In this document: piece by piece, positions 46,089-55,742 of the stretch | Layout of the letters: each line of letters opens with the position of its first letter | Position numbering within the stretch: position 1 is the first letter of the stretch | Assembly: GCA_900095095.1 (NCBI GenBank) | Contig: FMBT01000306.1 | Coordinates: 372,001 to 436,000 of the forward strand | Origin: Fragilariopsis cylindrus CCMP1102 | Lineage: Eukaryota; Bacillariophyta; Bacillariophyceae; Bacillariales; Bacillariaceae | Direction: 5' to 3' | DNA length: 64,000 nt | Made by a program: the position numbers and the translations under genes | Notes under the pieces: model-generated | Database searches by the model: none | What the model saw: only the letters and a program-made list of their open reading frames with translations | Told to the model about the DNA's origin: nothing

Positions 46089-47236
46089 ACGCTCCGTCGT
46101 CCTTGGCATCGTGGAATCAACTGCCAACGAAAAAAAGGCGTTTTTGGTCGGCTTGGTGCAATTTCCTCGGACTCAACTTTCCCAAACTTGACCCAAAAAT
46201 GCGTGCTCTCACTCCACCTCAACGAGTCGAACTGCTGGCTGCCTTCGCCCACCATGTGCCTTCCGGAGGCGTTTCTAGACGAACTCAGCAAGTTCGCACC
46301 CAAACAGTCGAGGTGGCGCTTCGCGCCATCAGCACGATGTTCCAAATGGACCATGAACCTAGTCCCTTGGTCACGTCGCAAGGAAAGTATACGAAAAAAA
46401 TCGGCCAGCTTCTTGAGAGCTACCGACGCGAAGATCCTCCGTCAAAACCGAAATTAGCTATACCGTTATCTGTCCCAACATACTTAGTACTCTCGGGTCT
46501 GTCGTCCAATGCACCCAAGCAACAAACAGTAGGAAATATGGCCACCATAGCTTTCCACTACCTACTGCGAGGAGGAGAATACACGTTCGTCGATCCCAAA
46601 CAACGACGAAGAACTAAACAGTTTCGAGTCTGTGACGTAACATTTTGGAACAACAATACCATCCTACCGCACTCACTCCCAATCGACGTCTTATTTCGTG
46701 ACGCAACAGAGGCTACCCTCCATATCTCGAATCAAAAGAATGGCAAAAGAGCACAAACAATTCACCAAGATGTAACAGATACACCACCTTGCCCAGTTCA
46801 TGCCTTAATACGTCAAATAAAACATATATTAGCGCATACAACAGATACCGCTACAATTATAAGCACCTTTTTCGACAAGAAATATCCAAAAGGACGAGCG
46901 CTACGCACTGGGTGCATGACACGCGCGTTACAAAAAGCAGTCACACATCTACGCCTTGATCGACAGGGCATTCACCCAAGCGAAGTCAGCTCACATAGCC
47001 TGCGAGCCGGCGGCGCGACAGCCATGCATCTAAACGGAATCTCGGATCGTACCATACAAAAAATGGGACGCTGGAGCAGTGATACATTCCTCATATACAT
47101 ACACGAACAAATCGCCGCTTTTTCAAGGGGCGTATCTAAACAGATGGGCCAGCACGTTAATTTCAAAAACATACGACGCACGTTTGAGCCAATCAACTCG
47201 CCAGAACTCCGTATCGCAACAACGGTGCAAAACTAG
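46082..47236 (+). other. Tyrosine recombinase part of the DIRS-like element
   Basis: A frame of about 384 residues, overlapping the end of the RNase H frame by a few bases as is common in the family. Core motifs: the first catalytic Arg region in HYLLRGGEYTFVD, then HSLRAGGATAMHLNG (H-x-x-R), GRWSSDTFLIYIHEQI with the nucleophilic Tyr. It would insert the cDNA circle by strand exchange without a target duplication. This part looks whole. Confidence 0.85.
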
Positions 47237-47368
47237 TAACGGTTACATTTTCCGCGAGTACTACAACATCACACAACAAAACCAAAACGGATATTCCACG
47301 TTGGGTTATACAAACTACTTTGTACTCTTAGCACCGTTTCTACTAACAGGCTCATAAAACCTATAGCC

Positions 47369-48754
47369 ATGAACAACAAAGAACCAGCGCCAATTTCTAA
47401 ACCAGCACAAGCCCCAGCAGCGTTATCGCTACCCGCCTCCGCGGGAGTCGCTCCAATTTCAGATTCATCTGCCGAAACGGACGACTCCAACGTGGAAATC
47501 ACAACAACCGACACTTCGAATACACGAGAATCAGCGACGGTAGTGAAATCATCTTTGAGAAAACAAACAACAATCAATAATTTCTACGTGAAACGACCAC
47601 TGCAGATAATCAGAACAAATCTAAAAGCTCACAATCCAAAAAAGAGGCTTCACACAAACACTTCTTCTACACCATCATCAACAAATTCAACCAATTCTGC
47701 AACAATGGTATCAACACCTCCACCAAAACGTCCAAAGTTTCCAGTTCCAACTCAGCAATCCATGGCATCCATGGCTCAACTCAGTGGACTCACACCGGAA
47801 CAAATGGAAACAGCATTCAAACAAGTACAGGCATTCGCGTCACCACGTTACGTCACTCCTGCCGCTCATCCTCGACAGGATCAGGCCCCTTTCGTTAGAG
47901 TACCACCTCGTAACCTCAACAACAACTTTCCAGAGTATGCCGCCTCGGACTACGACTACCACAGCGCAGCTGAGTCCATCTCATCCGGTTCAGACGATTC
48001 TGTGGGACAACACCATCGTTCAGCCCGCCCTATTCGTCAAGAAAAACGGGTTGGACTCACGAAGCGACACGGTAAAGGTAGCAACAAGTGGTTCAAGCCA
48101 ACTGAAGTCATCGAGGCACTTCAACGACACTACGCTTTTCGCGTTGGACATGGATACAGGCTACGACTCACCTCCGGCGTTAATCGCCTCCAACGCATTT
48201 TCGCCTTGGCGACCAAAATCGTAGGCACAACTTTGTCGCCAGACCAAATCTCAGTTATTGCAAAGGGCAAAGCTGACCTAGTCGATCCATCAACCCGCGT
48301 CAACCGTTTGAACCTCCAAACTGTCACAACCCACGATGTAGACCACTACGATACACATGGGGTTGGATTCGAACTCCATGACATTCTCCTCGGAATCAGA
48401 GGCAGTCTCTACAGCGATCCACGGAATCTCCCACCAAGTAACTGTGTCATCATCTTGCAATGCGAAGCAAAAGTCCCCAAAATCAGTGGGACCTGTTACG
48501 AGCACGCACTTTTCCTCCCCGACATCCTCATGCTCATCACCATCAACGATTTCGTTGATATGAAGGATAAACACCAACGTGTCCGAAACACTTGGATCAT
48601 GAGAGATCAGTTCTACGAAGAAGTCAAAAACACTACCCTACTAGCCGGTAGACGCGACGTCTGCAACAAACGAATCGGAGGAAAGATCTTTGGAGGAGGA
48701 GCAGGAACGACTGTCACATTGAAACGAGCAGTCATCGTTTCCAAAACTCCATAA
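47369..48754 (+). other. Extra ORF downstream of the recombinase, with PIP-box-like motif
   Basis: A 461-residue frame that looks whole. The N-terminal 150 residues are disordered and hold QTTINNFY (residues 66-73), which fits the PCNA-interacting consensus QxxIxx(F/Y)(F/Y), flanked by basic residues (SSLRK before, VKRPL after). The C-terminal 280 residues are a compact domain that I do not recognise (WFKPTEVIEALQRHYAFRVGHG ... GVGFELHDILLGIRG ... CEAKVPKISGT ... GGKIFGGGAGTTVTLKRAV). Standard DIRS elements carry methyltransferase or hydrolase accessories; this is neither by eye. Confidence 0.6.
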
Positions 48755-49696
48755 CACACAAATGCACCACCATTTGCGTCCACCAACAACACATTCATCC
48801 AACCGACTCTGTACAAAAGGGTCAACGATCGCAACGAAAGCATCGACACACGTGTCTGCATCGTCGAGCGCATCTTTACTTAAGCACTGACGCTATACAT
48901 AAGTCATCGAGGCACTTCAACGACACTACGCTTTTCGCGTTGGACATGGATACAGGCTACGACTCACCTCCGGCGTTAATCGCCTCCAACGCATTTTCGC
49001 CTTGGCGACCAAAATCGTAGGCACAACTTTGTCGCCAGACCAAATCTCAGTTATTGCAAAGGGCAAAGCTGACCTAGTCGATCCATCAACCCGCGTCAAC
49101 CGTTTGAACCTCCAAACTGTCACAACCCACGATGTAGACCACTACGATACACATGGGGTTGGATTCGAACTCCATGACATTCTCCTCGGAATCAGAGGCA
49201 GTCTCTACAGCGATCCACGGAATCTCCCACCAAGTAACTGTGTCATCATCTTGCAATGCGAAGCAAAAGTCCCCAAAATCAGTGGGACCTGTTACGAGCA
49301 CGCACTTTTCCTCCCCGACATCCTCATGCTCATCACCATCAACGATTTCGTTGATATGAAGGATAAACACCAACGTGTCCGAAACACTTGGATCATGAGA
49401 GATCAGTTCTACGAAGAAGTCAAAAACACTACCCTACTAGCCGGTAGACGCGACGTCTGCAACAAACGAATCGGAGGAAAGATCTTTGGAGGAGGAGCAG
49501 GAACGACTGTCACATTGAAACGAGCAGTCATCGTTTCCAAAACTCCATAACACACAAATGCACCACCATTTGCGTCCACCAACAACACATTCATCCAACC
49601 GACTCTGTACAAAAGGGTCAACGATCGCAACGAAAGCATCGACACACGTGTCTGCATCGTCGAGCGCATCTTTACTTAAGCACTGACGCTATACAT
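48105..49696. repeat. Exact-looking 796-bp direct tandem duplication inside the element
   Basis: 48105-48900 (from aagtcatcgaggcacttcaacg to ctatacat) recurs at 48901-49696 with no difference found on line-by-line comparison. The unit covers the C-terminal domain of the extra ORF and about 150 bp after it. The second copy retains the domain-coding frame without the N-terminus. The identity implies either a very recent event or an assembly artefact. Confidence 0.92.
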
Positions 49697-50380
49697 AAGA
49701 CATCAACAACAATACTCTGATTTCACGACACAGCTTAGCCACTGTCGAACAACATCAGCAAGATATTCGTTTATAACCACATTCAATTCTAATACATATA
49801 ATTTCTGTAATGATCAACAACATACTACATCTATAACCTAGTCAGTAACAACTCTAGAACTACATAGATTCCAGCACTAGTATTTTCTATTACACGAAAA
49901 ACCTCCATTCAGTCCGACTATTATATACTCGTACCTCAATCTAGACCCGCCTCTAACGCGGACTAACACACCCACGTTATTGAGGATCTAGATTACAGGT
50001 TTTCCACGATCATGGGCCTTGCCACCTACGGTAGCTTTGGTTTGTGGAGAAAGCATTTTTCAGTATTCATAGTAGCACACGGATTCGAAGCCAAATTCCC
50101 CTCAAAAAGGGAAATTTGACGCCGGACCCCAGCGCCACCATAGTTCACCTATGATTCAGTCCCGAGTCGTTTCACGACCCAACAATCAACCATAGGAAGA
50201 ATCGGAAGACTGTCTGCTCCAGAAGAGAGTAGACCCATAGATCTGTATGTGTTACGACATTGGTAAAATATAACAAGGAATGAATCACGAGCGGATTGTC
50301 TGGTACCTAACTTAGGCTAAATTATTGGTCTTTGTGTCACTAATTTAGACATTATTATTTGTTTGTATTATTAGCGTTAG
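49697..50380. other. Noncoding tail of the DIRS-like element with hairpins
   Basis: No ORF. It contains several inverted repeats: cctcaatctaga (about 49936) against attgaggatctagatt (about 49980), caaattcccc against gggaaatttg (about 50091-50119), and cccgagtcgtttcacgaccc-type short palindromes near 50160. These may fold the RNA 3' region used for priming or circle closure; that role is inferred. Confidence 0.4.
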
Positions 50381-50421
50381 CACGGTACAATTATACAATA
50401 AATAATGCTTTTTCAATTACT

Positions 50422-50944
50422 GTACTTTTAATTCCTCCGTGCACCACTGCTAAATGCGCACGCTAAAAATAAATTTTGATTGAAATGAAGGGATTCACCT
50501 CAACCCCCAAATCGCGCATAGTGACTTGTTAGTGACTTGTAAAACCCCATTTTCTTTTTTTCAGTAGGATGTTGCGTTAAAAGTACGGTCTTTGATTGAG
50601 ATATATTTCATACGAGTACCACATGGATGCGAGTACACGAAGCGAAGGTTTAACTTCCACTTCTCTTTCCAGTTACAATTAATCTCTAACTAGGCTGTTA
50701 AAGCTGAAAGTAGGTTATTTAATTTGACTGATATTTGTGATACGAACACATCGTGTATTCTCTTATACTCGCCATTACGGTACGCAACATTATAATGGCG
50801 AATAGCGGGTACAGTTTTGTATTATATTATCGTGTATGATTTTATTGTCTTGCTTGCACTCTCTGATTTTGATATTTTAGTACTGCACATTGTACATTCT
50901 TCACCAACACCGAGAACAAAACACAGCCTATTATTATTAACAGG
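50422..50944. other. Intergenic
   Basis: Sequence between the retrotransposon end and the SGNH-type gene. No gene or clear repeat is seen. Confidence 0.4.
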
Positions 50945-52813
50945 ATGATTACTCTTAACAAGATTAAACCTAAAAAAAAAGGGCTGATGTGGAAACTTCC
51001 TGTTGTCCTTGGCCTTATTTCTTTGGTACATATTTCATTAAGCCGCGAGTCTATTCCAAAAGAAATCAAGCAAACGGATGTAACTTCTCTGACAGCCGAC
51101 GACGCCCGGCTAGTAACACTCGCCACCAACAATAACAATAACAGTAACAACATAAGTGATGCGGAAATGAGAGGAAGGATCGCTAATGACCAGACCGAGA
51201 CAAATGACAACAAATCAGCAGATAACAACACAAGCAATGCGGGAATGAGCGGAGGTATTGCTAATGACCAGACCGAGACAAATGACAACAAATCAGTAGA
51301 TATCAACACAAGCGTTGCGGGAATGAGCGGAGGGATTGCTAATGACCAGACCGAGACAAATGACAACAAATCAGCAGATAACACGGATCAAGTGTTTATA
51401 CCCATGTATTCTACTTCTACAAACGGCGATAGCAAGATTGCACTACTCTTAGATGGACATGGAGTTGATAATGAATATCACATGCAGACCGAAATTGAAA
51501 GTATTATTCATGTACCTAGCGAAGCAAAAATTACGGTGAAATTAAAGCCTTCTCGTGATAGAATCTGTAAGAAGCCACGTATATTTGGCAGACTATCGGG
51601 AAAATATCTGACTATGATTTACTGGGATACTGATGCTCAGGAAAAGATGGATCATGAATATAATGTGGGCAGCGAGACAAAGATTAGTAGGAAAGCGACG
51701 TTTAACAATACTATTAGAACAGATGTTATCACAGGATACTATTCCCTACCATCAGAGGGGAGATATTTTATTGATATCATTGGATTAATGTGCAATGACT
51801 TTCCTTTCGAGTACGACTTTAATAGCATTTGTCTTGAGAATGTGGACCACATGCATCTAACTGCTAACGGGGCCTTCATGGACGTCACAACTACTTCCAA
51901 AAACTTGGCCGATGAGTTCGTGTTTCAGTCTACATATGCAACAAGTGCGGCAGCTGCAGTGCATGGGTATTGGAAGTGGTCAAACAAAACAGTTGCGCCT
52001 ATTCCCTTGAAGACAAGATACCAGAGGCAAAACTGCAGGAGTGGTGAGATGAGTGTCAAGAAAGTCTGCACAGAGACAAGTGATTTGGATCGCTTCGAAC
52101 CATATACCTTCGAATGGTCGGGTAATCACGAAGACACAGATGAACCACACATAGACTTGAAAAACTATAAGTATACTGGAAAGAACCGAGGAAACGAGAC
52201 ATTCAAAATTTGTACGGGTGGGCAAAGTCATTCACGTGAGCTATTAACTCACATTACATATTTACTGGATGTGTACAATGTTAGTAATGTTGAGGTTGGG
52301 CAAGTTCCCATGAATCGGCCTCATGAGATGAAAGGCCGTAGGTGGGAGTTTAATCGCGCATTGAATTGCAATATCATCATTCTAGGGCTTGGTCAGTGGT
52401 CAGCTGGTAAGTCGCCTCAGAAAGTAACTCCTGGTACGACCTTCCCAACTTATCAAAAAGATCTCGAAGAAGGAATCTTATCGTGGAAATCAAGCAACAT
52501 TAACTTTGTAATTCGTAAATCGCACTACAATGCACTGGGAGATATTAGGAATACATGTCCACCAACTGATTGGAGATCGCCACCTGTGATAGATGGATAC
52601 AATGAAATATCACGAAGTTTGGCGCAAAAGCATAACATCACTTATCTTGATACAGGTTCTCTGATGGATCCAATGTGGGACAGTCCAGGAGACTTTTGTC
52701 ATTATCGAGGTCTCGAGGGAAGAACCGAAGCCCTCTTTTTGCTTAAAAATGTCCTACAAATGAATGTAAAACATAACTGGATAAAACCGGCGCAAAAGGA
52801 TAAGGCATCATAA
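50945..52813 (+). CDS. Type II membrane SGNH/GDSL-like protein with tandem-repeat stem
   Basis: A 622-residue single-exon protein. A short basic cytosolic tail (MITLNKIKPKKKG) and one hydrophobic helix (about residues 15-35) fit a Golgi type II anchor. A disordered stem with three 26-residue repeats follows, then a luminal domain. In the luminal part, ICTGGQSHSREL (about residue 425) resembles the nucleophile block of PC-esterase/TBL-type acyltransferases, NIIILGLGQWSAG (about 480) the third block, and DTGSLMDPMWDSPGDFCHYRG (about 570-590) the D-x-x-H catalytic pair. Such proteins O-acetylate or otherwise esterify glycans in the Golgi. The domain is a distant match, so the reaction is inferred. 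N-glycosylation sequons are frequent, consistent with luminal placement. Confidence 0.65.
   Translation: MITLNKIKPKKKGLMWKLPVVLGLISLVHISLSRESIPKEIKQTDVTSLTADDARLVTLATNNNNNSNNISDAEMRGRIANDQTETNDNKSADNNTSNAGMSGGIANDQTETNDNKSVDINTSVAGMSGGIANDQTETNDNKSADNTDQVFIPMYSTSTNGDSKIALLLDGHGVDNEYHMQTEIESIIHVPSEAKITVKLKPSRDRICKKPRIFGRLSGKYLTMIYWDTDAQEKMDHEYNVGSETKISRKATFNNTIRTDVITGYYSLPSEGRYFIDIIGLMCNDFPFEYDFNSICLENVDHMHLTANGAFMDVTTTSKNLADEFVFQSTYATSAAAAVHGYWKWSNKTVAPIPLKTRYQRQNCRSGEMSVKKVCTETSDLDRFEPYTFEWSGNHEDTDEPHIDLKNYKYTGKNRGNETFKICTGGQSHSRELLTHITYLLDVYNVSNVEVGQVPMNRPHEMKGRRWEFNRALNCNIIILGLGQWSAGKSPQKVTPGTTFPTYQKDLEEGILSWKSSNINFVIRKSHYNALGDIRNTCPPTDWRSPPVIDGYNEISRSLAQKHNITYLDTGSLMDPMWDSPGDFCHYRGLEGRTEALFLLKNVLQMNVKHNWIKPAQKDKAS
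51179..51390 (+). repeat. 78-bp in-frame tandem repeat, three copies
   Basis: Repeats begin at 51179, 51257 and 51335, each encoding IANDQTETNDNKS.D.NTS.AGMSGG-type sequence. Few differences between copies suggest recent expansion in the stem of the SGNH-like protein. Confidence 0.8.
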
Positions 52814-54597
52814 CGCACACGCGTGTACCAAAAGCGACCTGTCAATTGGAAACTGCCAGGTTTTCGCACTGTGATTCAATACCGTGTCTGGAGAAATTAT
52901 ATTGGTAGGGCAACCTAGGCCACTATTATGTTGAATAGAACTGCTATTGTCATCGGCTCATGGTGATATGTTGCTTCCAACTATCATGAATGAATCGATT
53001 CGTCCAATCTGAGCTCTCGTGACGGCGGGAAGGGAAAGGAGGGGGGCATTCAGGCGAGGATTAAAAAATTCAGACTAGACATATCAAAACCAAACGCGAT
53101 TTGAATCTGATTAGATAGTGAAACGTCAAGTTGGTCACAATTATCAAACGGAGAAGAATCTTTTCCGTATTATTTGCATTAAAGATTGTATGTTTAGAGG
53201 CGATGCTTGCTTATTTTCTCTTTTAAAGTTACGTGTTTTGTTTTCGCTTCGGAGAAGAATCGGTTGTTTTCCCGTTTTCTTTTTTTTTGCTGCTCGCATT
53301 AAAGCTCGTCTAATGTCGCATACACAATCCCAAGTTCAGCGATGATTGCCGTATCTACTCTCAAATAGAACGACCGAGAGATGCGAATTCGTAGCCGGCT
53401 TCGTGAAACAACTTTGCCTCGCCGTCCGTCCATCCTCGTTCGCTACCGATTGCAACAATGATACGTTTTTGGGTTCGATCCAATCCTCTTGACAGGTTAT
53501 CCATAATAACCTGCCGTCATAGTGGGGGTTCCATGGCTTCGTCGCAAAAGAAGACCGGACAGCCACAAGAGAAATACATTAGTTATTGCTTCAACTTGTT
53601 GTTGTCCTTCCTTCGAATCGGTCCCTATTGTGTTGTTGTTAATCTTCCATTGTTATAGTTGATGCGTCTTCTTCCTCCTCCTCTTCTTCGATGTGATGAC
53701 AGAGTTGCTGCTTTATCTTTTTGCTGCTGCTGCTACCGCCCCCGACGATGATGACGATGACGATGATGATTAGGTACCGCTGCCGATGGTGATGGTATAG
53801 CATTGTCGTCGTCTTCCATTGTTATAGTTGACGTCTTCTTCTTCGATGTGATGATAGAGTTGTTGCTTTATCTTTTTGCTGCTTCTACTTCTGCTGCTGC
53901 CGCTACGGCCGCCACCTACAATGATGGTGATGAGGTACCGCTGTCGATGGTGATGATATAGCATTGTCGTCGTCGTCGTGGCCGTGTCGGTAATAGAGAT
54001 GATATGATGGGATGGGATGTTAATAAGGATGGAGGGAGGGCGAGGAGAGGTGTAAAATCAAAGATACCGTTACCCCTCCAAAATGGAATTTTCACCAATT
54101 CAGTAGCTTTTGAGCGCCATTTCGCTTCCTATTATCATAGGTATGACCTCAAAAATGTTGAGTAGATCAAGGAAGAGATGTTACGCCGTTGTCAAGTAAT
54201 TTTTTTTGAGTTACGACAAAGATAGGCAATAGAAAATTCAAATCTCCCGTAGGATTCTACAGAGAGTTTGTACTAGGATTTGAATCGCGCGAGTGAGTCG
54301 AAAAAATCATTCTAATAAATAAAATTATTCAATGATGTTGAACTAATTTACTGAAAAAATGATTGATCCATAAGTATATTACTTGTGTAAAAAACTTTCA
54401 CAAAAGCTGTTTGTGATACTACTTCGTACTATCACGGCTGCGCCGTGCTAACATGCACATCTGTAAAAAATCGTGAGAGTTGCACGCTATCATGCGTGAA
54501 AGTCTTTCTAGTTTGAGGAAGTTTGCTTCGAAGTTTCTACGGATGTGAGCATACCACAAACAACGGACGTAGCTAGTATCATATTCAATCGATAACA
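52814..54597. other. Long intergenic region with 169-bp tandem repeat
   Basis: 1.8 kb with no supported gene. It holds the two-copy repeat at 53644-53975, a ggaaaggaggggggc purine run near 53030, and AT-rich sequence towards the next gene. Short frames are non-conserved. Its composition differs from gene-rich parts, so it may contain unrecognised old elements. Confidence 0.45.
53644..53975. repeat. Two-copy 169-bp tandem repeat, trinucleotide-rich
   Basis: The copies start at about 53644 and 53813 with cttccattgttatagttga and end with gcattgtcgtcgtc. Each contains a CTT/CTC run, tttatctttttgctgc, a GAT/CTG-rich stretch and ggtaccgctg.cgatggtgatg. They differ by indels in the triplet runs. 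Confidence 0.75.
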
Positions 54598-55464
54598 ATG
54601 GCGGCAGAGGAGGTGCAAGAGGAGTGCGCAAATTTTGCGATTGATGGGGAAACATTGGCCGTATTTTTGGGTTTACTGACTGTGATTGGGTCCGTGATTA
54701 CGTATTTTATACAGCGACGTCAGGATAAATTTGATGAGGTCGAATCGGAAAAAAAGAAGGCAGTGGAACTAGATCGTGATCAGGCTTTAGAACGAGTTAG
54801 GAAACAAATGAGTGGTTTTGTCGGTCCTCTGCACCGGTTGTGGAAAACACAAAGTACCACGGTGAGATCATATACTAAGCAAGCAGGACATCGTATGTCC
54901 CATTTTGCGAAAGCAGTAGAAGCAAAGACACATTGGTTTGTATTGTTTGATCCTGATGTTCTCCAACCGTTCATCGACAATCCAGACTCTTTCGAAGCTC
55001 AACTTTATCGAAATTGTATCTCTCGATCAATAAAGCAGCTGTACACGCGTATTAGGGAGCTTGTACTAATGCACGGTTCAGATCTTGCAGATATGCCTAC
55101 ACAAGAGGAATGGCTATTGAAGTATGATAAAGAAAGTGTGACTAGTCCCTTCAATGGATCCTTGAACGTGAATGTTATCTTAGACACATACGTAGCGTGG
55201 ACTCTAGAATTCGATGATATTGTGGAGTCGTGGGGTGAGAACGATTTCCGTAGGATGCAACCGAATACGGTAGTTGCTTGGTTAATTGCCAACGATCTTA
55301 TTGATCAACTGTATGACAATGCCAAGTTGAAGGAGGCTAAGTACAACAAACATGTAAAAGTGCATAGGAATATACTAAACAGAGATGCCGTATCACAAAT
55401 GACGCGTAGATTCGGTTCTAACGATGAGATGCTCGACTTTTTTGATGAGATTAAAACCGCATGA
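54598..55464 (+). CDS. Single-pass membrane protein of unknown function
   Basis: A 288-residue single-exon protein. One hydrophobic helix at about residues 17-37 (TLAVFLGLLTVIGSVITYFI) is followed at once by basic QRR and a charged helix (DKFDEVESEKKKAVELDRDQALERVRKQM) that could form a short coiled coil. The rest is a mostly helical soluble domain rich in Trp and Arg (HWFVLFDPDVLQPFIDNP, WTLEFDDIVESWGENDF). The topology resembles small organelle-anchored scaffolds, but no family is recognised. The start is the first ATG in frame. Confidence 0.65.
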   Translation: MAAEEVQEECANFAIDGETLAVFLGLLTVIGSVITYFIQRRQDKFDEVESEKKKAVELDRDQALERVRKQMSGFVGPLHRLWKTQSTTVRSYTKQAGHRMSHFAKAVEAKTHWFVLFDPDVLQPFIDNPDSFEAQLYRNCISRSIKQLYTRIRELVLMHGSDLADMPTQEEWLLKYDKESVTSPFNGSLNVNVILDTYVAWTLEFDDIVESWGENDFRRMQPNTVVAWLIANDLIDQLYDNAKLKEAKYNKHVKVHRNILNRDAVSQMTRRFGSNDEMLDFFDEIKTA

Positions 55465-55742
55465 AAAGGAAATTACTGGTATCTTCTTCTATGTAATAAA
55501 CAGGGTGAGGTTATTTAAAATTATATCTATCTATCTATCTATCAATATTTGGGATAATTGTAATAGAACATTAACATTTTGTTAGCAGTATTCGCAAATC
55601 GATACCCTGCCACCCTAGTACTACTACTACGTAAGGTGATTTATAGTAGCATATCAATCCTTATTTGTTTCCTATATCTATTCTATAACTATGTGTATGT
55701 ACTCAACGATGGCAATCGACGACGACTACGATGATGATGATG
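55465..55742. other. Convergent spacer with (ATCT)n
   Basis: A short spacer between the membrane-protein gene and the kinase, with an (ATCT) microsatellite at about 55523-55543. Confidence 0.5.

Larger units (their letters stand above)
39572..50421 (+). mobile_element. DIRS-like tyrosine-recombinase retrotransposon (fossil), about 10.8 kb
   Basis: A single large element read left to right: leader, Gag-like region, reverse transcriptase plus RNase H, tyrosine recombinase, an extra ORF and a long noncoding tail. A tyrosine recombinase in place of a DDE integrase, and no aspartic protease, put it in the DIRS/YR order. No methyltransferase domain is seen between RNase H and recombinase. Short related sequences at both ends (about 39572-39616 and 50381-50421, sharing aataaat..tgctttttcaattact) are direct repeats and probably mark its limits, although the family's usual split or inverted ends are not resolved. 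It is broken, with about two or three interruptions, but the recombinase and extra ORF look whole. Moderate decay suggests recent to middle age. Confidence 0.75.

Noticed and set aside
47369-49696. Two separate accessory genes downstream of the recombinase
   Set aside because: The second is an exact partial copy created by the 796-bp tandem duplication, not an independent gene.
39572-50421. Interpreting the terminal direct repeats as LTRs of a Gypsy or Copia element
   Set aside because: The repeats are only about 45 bp, and the element carries a tyrosine recombinase instead of a DDE integrase and protease.
53100-53760. Short frames in the 52.8-54.6 kb spacer as small genes
   Set aside because: They lack start context, conserved motifs and splice sites, and overlap triplet repeats.
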